Below are positions 59,282-64,000 of a DNA stretch of 64,000 bases, piece after piece. The stretch comes from Lacrimispora saccharolytica (GTDB lineage: Bacteria > Bacillota > Clostridia > Lachnospirales > Lachnospiraceae). The notes under the pieces were generated by a model. It saw only the letters and a program-made list of their open reading frames with translations, was not told the origin of the DNA and did no database searches. How positions within the stretch are numbered: position 1 is the first letter of the stretch; the number at the start of each line of letters is the position of its first letter. The DNA lies in the NCBI GenBank assembly GCA_021531795.1, contig JADYUL010000001.1:186001-250000 (forward strand). The letters are read 5' to 3'. The position numbers and the translations under genes were made by a program.

Positions 59282-61732
59282 ATGGAATATACCAACAGTG
59301 CAAAAGCAGCCTTAAGATTAGCTAAAGCGGCTGCCAAGAGAATGCACCAGAGCTACATAGGAACAGAGCACATCCTCTATGGACTGCTTGAGGAGAAGGA
59401 CGGTGTAGCCTCTGCTGTATTAATTAATAATGGTGCAACAAGTGAACGCGTATCGGAGCTGATAAAGGATTTTATTGCTCCGGACGGAGAGGTTGCACTG
59501 GTGGAAAAAAGTGAATACTCACCCAAGGCCCTTCAGGTGCTTGAACTCAGTGAGAGCCTGGCAAGGGAATATAAGAGCAGTGAGATTGGAACAGAGCATC
59601 TCTTGCTCGCACTTATTGAGGACTCGGACAATGTTGCCGCAAGGATCATTAACACCCTCGGTATTGACAGGAATAAGATTCTGATTGAAGTACTCGTGTC
59701 TCTCAGGGTTAATCCGTCAGAGATAACATCCCGTGTCAGAAGTGTAAATAATATTAAGCAGGGTGGCAAGTCTGTCCTGGATTCCTACAGCCGCGACCTT
59801 ACGGCTCTTGCAAGAGAGGACAAGCTCGACCCGGTTATAGGAAGAGACAGTGAGATACTGAGGGTCATTCAGATATTGAGCAGACGAACCAAGAATAATC
59901 CCTGTCTTGTCGGTGAACCCGGAGTTGGCAAAACCGCTATAGTTGAGGGACTGGCACGCCGAATTGTTGATGGTGATGTTCCGGAGACTATAAGAGATAA
60001 GAGGGTGCTGACCTTAGATCTGTCAGGTCTTGTTGCCGGCAGTAAATACAGGGGAGAATTCGAAGAGAGAATCAAGAAATTGATTAACGAGGTAATAAGT
60101 GACGGAGACTGTATTCTGTTCTTAGATGAGATTCATACACTTATCGGAGCAGGAGGCTCGGAGGGCTCAATAGATGCAGCCAATATTCTGAAGCCGTCCC
60201 TGGCAAGAGGAGAACTTCAGCTTATAGGTGCCACCACTCTCAATGAATATAGGAAGTATATTGAGAAGGATGCTGCCCTTGAGAGAAGATTCCAGCCGGT
60301 AACGGTTGAAGAGCCGACAGAAGAGGAAGCAATAGGCATTCTTAATGGAATTGTTCATAAGTATGAGGAGTTCCATCAGGTTACTGTAGATAAGGATGCA
60401 ATAGAAGCTGCCGTTACACTTTCGACAAGATATATCAATGACAGGAATCTGCCGGATAAGGCGATCGATCTTATAGATGAAGCTGCAAGTACCGTCAAGC
60501 TTAGGACAGTAAATGTCGGTTCCAACAATAAACTTGATGAACTGAAGCAGCAGATTAAGGTGTACGATCTTGATATAGAACAGGCTTTGCGAGACGGCAA
60601 TATATTGGTTGCCGGCAGACTGACAGAGGCACAGAAGCTCTTAATCAAGAAGCAGGACTCTGAGTATAAGAAGCTGCTAAGACGTAAGACCAAGGATGTC
60701 AGACGTGTTACCGCTGAAGATATTGCAAAGGTTGTATCCATGTGGACGAAGATTCCGACAACCAAGCTTACGGAGAAGGAATCAGCTAAGCTCCTTCGTC
60801 TTGATAAGACTCTTCACAAGAGAGTGATAGGACAGGACGAGGCTGTAGATGCGGTAGCAAGAGCAATGAGAAGAGGAAGAGTGGGCTTACAGGATCCTAA
60901 CCGTCCCATAGGTTCTTTCCTGTTCTTAGGTCCTACCGGCGTGGGTAAGACAGAGCTGTCCAAGGCATTGGCTGAGGCAATGTTTGGTTCTCAGGATGCA
61001 CTGATCAGAGTGGATATGTCAGAATATATGGAGAGTCACACGGTATCCAAAATGATTGGTTCTCCTCCGGGATATGTAGGCTTTGATGACGGTGGTCAGC
61101 TGTCTGAGAAAGTGAGACGCAATCCGTATTCAGTAGTGTTGTTCGATGAGATAGAGAAGGCTCATCCTGATGTATTCAATATACTGCTCCAGGTACTTGA
61201 CGACGGTCATATTACCGATTCCAAGGGCAGAAAGGTAAGCTTCAAGAATACGGTTATCATTATGACCAGTAATGCGGGAGCCATGAGGATAGTGGAACCG
61301 AAGAATCTCGGCTTTGATACATCCAAGAATGAGAACCGTGATTACGATAAGATGAAGAGCGGCGTTATGGAAGAGGTAAAGAGAATCTTCAAGCCGGAGT
61401 TCATCAACCGTATTGATGAGATCATTGTCTTCAGAACATTAAATAAAGATGATATGGGTAAGATAGTAAATCTTCTTACCGAGAATCTGAGTAAGAGATG
61501 CAGAGAGCAGATGGATATAACCATTAAGATGTCGTCTGCGGCAAGAAAATATCTGGTGGATAAGTTCTCTAATCTTAAGATGGGTGCAAGACCTCTTAAG
61601 AGAGCCATTCAGACACAGGTTGAGGATGTACTTGCAGAAGAAATACTTAAGAAGAATATTGTTAACGGAGATAGCGTAACAGTAACGGTTAAGGATGATA
61701 AGATATCCTTTAAGAAAGCTACCAAAAAGTAA
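59282..61732 (+). CDS. clpC: ClpC-type Hsp100 ATPase
   Basis: AAA+ unfoldase that feeds ClpP. The protein has 816 residues. The N-domain repeats are at 1-145 ('TEHILYGLLEE', 'TEHLLLALIED'), D1 has Walker A 'GEPGVGKTA' and Walker B 'ILFLDEIHTLIGAG', a short ClpC-type middle domain lies around 410-465, and D2 has 'GPTGVGKTELSKALAE'. The ClpP-docking loop shows Leu-Gly-Phe in 'PKNLGFDTSK'. The usual ctsR-mcsA-mcsB partners are not upstream; instead an SH3b membrane gene is. AAGGTGA precedes the ATG. Confidence 0.95.
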   Translation: MEYTNSAKAALRLAKAAAKRMHQSYIGTEHILYGLLEEKDGVASAVLINNGATSERVSELIKDFIAPDGEVALVEKSEYSPKALQVLELSESLAREYKSSEIGTEHLLLALIEDSDNVAARIINTLGIDRNKILIEVLVSLRVNPSEITSRVRSVNNIKQGGKSVLDSYSRDLTALAREDKLDPVIGRDSEILRVIQILSRRTKNNPCLVGEPGVGKTAIVEGLARRIVDGDVPETIRDKRVLTLDLSGLVAGSKYRGEFEERIKKLINEVISDGDCILFLDEIHTLIGAGGSEGSIDAANILKPSLARGELQLIGATTLNEYRKYIEKDAALERRFQPVTVEEPTEEEAIGILNGIVHKYEEFHQVTVDKDAIEAAVTLSTRYINDRNLPDKAIDLIDEAASTVKLRTVNVGSNNKLDELKQQIKVYDLDIEQALRDGNILVAGRLTEAQKLLIKKQDSEYKKLLRRKTKDVRRVTAEDIAKVVSMWTKIPTTKLTEKESAKLLRLDKTLHKRVIGQDEAVDAVARAMRRGRVGLQDPNRPIGSFLFLGPTGVGKTELSKALAEAMFGSQDALIRVDMSEYMESHTVSKMIGSPPGYVGFDDGGQLSEKVRRNPYSVVLFDEIEKAHPDVFNILLQVLDDGHITDSKGRKVSFKNTVIIMTSNAGAMRIVEPKNLGFDTSKNENRDYDKMKSGVMEEVKRIFKPEFINRIDEIIVFRTLNKDDMGKIVNLLTENLSKRCREQMDITIKMSSAARKYLVDKFSNLKMGARPLKRAIQTQVEDVLAEEILKKNIVNGDSVTVTVKDDKISFKKATKK

Positions 61733-61745
61733 TGGAGGAAACAAA

Positions 61746-62153
61746 ATGGCAGTAACAGAATTGCTTCGTACAGAGAGCGATGGAAGCTTAAGCTTCGGCA
61801 ATCACACCCTTAATGAGAAGGCTAAGGTGGAGGACTACAAGTATGAGGGAGACCTGATGAAGGTTAAGACCTATAAACCTATGACCAAGCTTGAAAGAAA
61901 TGGATTGTTCGTCTATGAGTCAGTGCCGGGGACCAGCGTATATAACTATTCGGAGAACGAATCGGGAGTAGTCTTTACGGTGGAAGGTTCTGAAGATTCT
62001 CAGATTACAGTCGGACTTGAGGATGGCGCAAGCTATGAGGTTAAGGTTGCCGGTACAAGCTGTGGAGTTATGACTACCAATATGGGCGGAAAGTTGAGCT
62101 TCAATGTTGAACTTGGCGATTCACCTGTTGAAGTATCTATTATTAAGGCATAA
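61746..62153 (+). CDS. Conserved hypothetical protein between clpC and radA
   Basis: A soluble 135-residue protein, rich in beta-forming residues: 'MAVTELLRTESDGSLSFGNH' then 'KLERNGLFVYESVPGTSVYN' and a Gly-rich C-terminus. Relatives in Lachnospiraceae are, as I recall, sometimes labelled endosialidase, but I see no catalytic motif and do not support that name. ATG 61746 follows GGAGG. It ends before a strong terminator and is probably transcribed with clpC. Confidence 0.75.
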   Translation: MAVTELLRTESDGSLSFGNHTLNEKAKVEDYKYEGDLMKVKTYKPMTKLERNGLFVYESVPGTSVYNYSENESGVVFTVEGSEDSQITVGLEDGASYEVKVAGTSCGVMTTNMGGKLSFNVELGDSPVEVSIIKA

Positions 62154-62158
62154 AACGG

Positions 62159-62186
62159 AGGGCTCCCAATTCGGAGCCCTTTTTTC
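62159..62186 (+). terminator. Intrinsic terminator before radA
   Basis: 8-bp stem agggctcc / ggagccct, 6-base loop, followed by a run of T. Confidence 0.88.
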
Positions 62187-62222
62187 GTATTAAGATTATC
62201 ATGTAATACAGGGGTATGGTAA

Positions 62223-63608
62223 ATGGCAAAGATAAAGAACAAGACGGCATTCTTCTGTAGTGAATGCGGAATGGACCAGAGCAAGTGGTTCGGAGTCTGT
62301 CCTGCATGTGGGGCGGCAGGCACGGCAACTGAGCAGAAGATAGAGATTAGGAATACATCGGGCAAAGTGCAGGGAATAAGCTTAGAGGTAAAGCCTGTCA
62401 CCTTTGATGAGATAAGTACTGATGAAGAGAACAGACTTGTTACAGGCATTGGTGAACTTGATGTGGTTCTCGGCGGAGGTATTGTCCCCGGTTCGCTTAC
62501 GCTTGTGGGAGGAGACCCGGGTATAGGTAAGTCTACTCTGCTGCTTCAGGTATGTAAGGCTCTGGGAGATAAGAACATAGAAGTTCTGTATATATCCGGC
62601 GAGGAATCCTTAAGTCAGATAAAGCTTAGGGCACAAAGAATCGGTACAATGACTGATCATGTTATGGTTCTTGCCGAGACCTGCATAGAGAATGCAAGGG
62701 AGGCAATAAGAAGGAGCAATGCCAAGGTTGTGGTTATTGATTCGATCCAGACCATGTTCAGTGAGACCTTGGATGCAACGCCGGGCAGTGTCAGTCAGGT
62801 CAAGGAGGTTACGAACCTGCTAATGCGTCTTGCCAAGGAATTCAGTGTAAGCGTTTTTATCGTAGGACATGTAACTAAGGAGGGAACTGTGGCTGGTCCC
62901 AGAATGCTTGAGCATATGGTTGATACAGTGCTGTATTTTGAAGGAGACAGGCATGCATCTTACAGGATGTTAAGGGGCGTGAAGAACAGATTCGGTTCTA
63001 CCAATGAAATTGGCGTGTTCGAAATGAAGAATGAAGGTCTGGTGGAGGTTCCAAATCCCTCTGAGTTCATGCTTAACGGAAGACCGGAGGACTCCAGCGG
63101 TTCGGTGGTAGGATGCACCATGGAAGGAACGAGACCTATTCTTATTGAGATTCAGGCGCTTGTGTCCAAGACCAATTTCGGCTTCCCGAGAAGACAGAGC
63201 GCAGGAAGCGATATGAACAGGCTTAATCTTATGATGACGGTGCTTGAAAAGAGGGTTGGAGTTCAGATAGGCGACTGCGATGCCTATGTAAATATCGCAG
63301 GCGGAATGAAGATTACGGAACCGGGTGTGGATTTGGGTGTTATTATTGCGGTTATGAGTTCATATAGCAATAAGGTGATTCCCGGTGACGTGGTGGCCTT
63401 CGGAGAGGTTGGACTTTCCGGAGAGGTCAGGGCGGTAAGCGGTGCGCCCTTCAGAGTATCCGAGTGCAAAAAACTTGGATTTAAGAAGGTGATTCTGCCC
63501 TATGGCAATATGGAGGCCTGCAGGGAAACATGCGGAATTGAACTTTTGCCGGTCAAATCCATAGCGCAAGCAATCAATTGTCTGAATGTTTTGCAAAATA
63601 AAGATTAA
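62223..63608 (+). CDS. radA: DNA repair protein RadA (Sms)
   Basis: RecA-like branch-migration helicase acting in recombination. The protein has 461 residues. It has an N-terminal zinc finger 'CSECGMDQSKWFGVCPACG', Walker A 'GGDPGIGKSTLLLQV', Walker B 'VVIDSIQTMF', the RadA motif 'KNRFGSTNEIGVF' and a C-terminal Lon-like domain ('AVMSSYSNKVIPGDVVAFGE'). GGGGT is the ribosome site. It starts after the upstream terminator, so it probably has its own promoter in the 40-base gap, which I could not define. Confidence 0.97.
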   Translation: MAKIKNKTAFFCSECGMDQSKWFGVCPACGAAGTATEQKIEIRNTSGKVQGISLEVKPVTFDEISTDEENRLVTGIGELDVVLGGGIVPGSLTLVGGDPGIGKSTLLLQVCKALGDKNIEVLYISGEESLSQIKLRAQRIGTMTDHVMVLAETCIENAREAIRRSNAKVVVIDSIQTMFSETLDATPGSVSQVKEVTNLLMRLAKEFSVSVFIVGHVTKEGTVAGPRMLEHMVDTVLYFEGDRHASYRMLRGVKNRFGSTNEIGVFEMKNEGLVEVPNPSEFMLNGRPEDSSGSVVGCTMEGTRPILIEIQALVSKTNFGFPRRQSAGSDMNRLNLMMTVLEKRVGVQIGDCDAYVNIAGGMKITEPGVDLGVIIAVMSSYSNKVIPGDVVAFGEVGLSGEVRAVSGAPFRVSECKKLGFKKVILPYGNMEACRETCGIELLPVKSIAQAINCLNVLQNKD

Positions 63609-63619
63609 AGTGATAAAAT
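63591..63619 (+). promoter_or_regulatory. Promoter of the terminal membrane-protein gene
   Basis: TTGCAA (63591-63596), inside the end of radA, 17-base spacer, TAAAAT (63614-63619) with TGA extension. The -10 sits in a 15-base inverted repeat agtgataaaatcact. Confidence 0.55.
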
Positions 63620-63661
63620 CACTGTTGAAGTAATATTTTATTGGGGATAAGGAGATAAGTT

Positions 63662-64000
63662 ATGACAGACAATCAATACTTTAGAGCCAACAAAATTGTA
63701 TACCCGGTAATGCTACTGGTATGGTTTGGAATTTTCTTCAATGAGATTTTCAGACTCATATCCGAGCCGGTGGGAATTGATTATGCAGCAGCAGCTCTTT
63801 GCATTATTGGTTTGATTCTCATGACATTTGCCAGAATCAAGCTCTGCAGGAAGTATATCGGCGGAGTAGTCATGATGTTAGGTGCAACATTCAGTTATAT
63901 AGGTGCTACATGGAATCTTCGAGGTATCACAACATATGCGATAGCAATCCCGATGGTTATTGGTTCCATGATATATCTTAAAAAGAGACTGACCGTTATC
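63662..64000 (+). CDS. Membrane protein, N-terminal part (3' end outside window)
   Basis: 113 residues are visible, opening 'MTDNQYFRANKIVYPVMLLV' and forming at least four membrane helices before the window ends. AAGGAG lies about 10 bases before the ATG. Several Lachnospiraceae chemoreceptors and sensor proteins start with a similar helical bundle, so a methyl-accepting protein is possible, but the signalling part is not visible and I do not assign it. Confidence 0.7.
   Translation, partial: MTDNQYFRANKIVYPVMLLVWFGIFFNEIFRLISEPVGIDYAAAALCIIGLILMTFARIKLCRKYIGGVVMMLGATFSYIGATWNLRGITTYAIAIPMVIGSMIYLKKRLTVI

Noticed and set aside
1-64000. CRISPR arrays, rRNA genes, prophage or restriction-modification genes
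   Set aside because: I saw no regularly spaced repeats, rRNA-like segments, phage structural genes or modification enzymes anywhere in the window.

Overview
The window is ordinary chromosome of a Gram-positive anaerobe of the Clostridia, most likely the family Lachnospiraceae (Butyrivibrio/Roseburia-like). The evidence is the gene content: oxygen-independent class III ribonucleotide reductase, a SCIFF ranthipeptide with its radical-SAM maturase, a fused SecDF, a Trp T-box, the diaminopimelate dehydrogenase route to lysine, CheV, a chemoreceptor and a sigma-28-type promoter (so a motile cell), strong GGAGG ribosome sites and moderate-to-low GC. The genus is not fixed by what I can see. Nearly all genes are on the + strand.

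Layout. 1-3.4 kb: protein quality control (tig end, clpP, clpX) and the ribosome GTPase engB. 3.4-4.4 kb: an orphan DRE-TIM aldolase-like enzyme behind a strong promoter and a 14-bp palindrome. 4.4-9.4 kb: Trp T-box, then trpC-F-B-A-D without trpE or trpG; a 19-codon reading frame after trpD may be a trpE remnant. 9.4-11.9 kb: tRNA-Leu(AAG), exoA and an RNA m5C methyltransferase. 12-18.4 kb: cheV, a very short sirtuin-like protein, a membrane protein with a FliM-like docking motif, hisH-hisF and a chemoreceptor. 18.5-21.4 kb: ddh, lysA and a phosphopantetheinyl transferase. 21.5-25.5 kb: tRNA-Leu(CAA), then the SCIFF peptide gene, its maturase and secDF. 25.5-28.7 kb: recJ and metY. 28.8-33.9 kb: an HD-GYP protein, a GGDEF protein and the KtrB/KtrA potassium system. 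33.9-35.3 kb: infC-rpmI-rplT with a structured leader and an AUU start codon.

35.3-39.1 kb is the only clearly foreign segment. Two apparently identical, degenerate IS1182-like elements in direct orientation bracket a vanZ-like gene and a formate/nitrite-type channel gene. The unit ends in 17-bp inverted repeats (one mismatch) and is flanked by about 23-25 bp direct repeats that are the rplT terminator hairpin itself. It therefore looks like a composite transposon inserted into a transcription terminator.

39.2-39.5 kb: tRNA-Val and tRNA-Met. 39.5-45.6 kb: an acyltransferase, a conserved hypothetical gene, cstA, rqcH and a LytTR regulator. 45.7-47.6 kb: two genes behind a sigma-28-like promoter. 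47.6-50.4 kb: argC, a methyltransferase and a TPR lipoprotein. 50.5-53 kb: nrdD with a fused glutaredoxin-like tail behind two NrdR boxes. 53-58 kb: pyrF-pyrE, a small membrane protein and purE-purM-purD. 58-64 kb: an SH3b membrane protein, clpC, a small conserved gene, radA and the start of a membrane protein.

All calls come from reading the sequence and remembered family motifs. No database search was possible. Start codons were moved from the longest frame where a ribosome site and family N-terminus pointed inward (engB, ddh, infC, argC, nrdD, pyrF, pyrE, purM and others).
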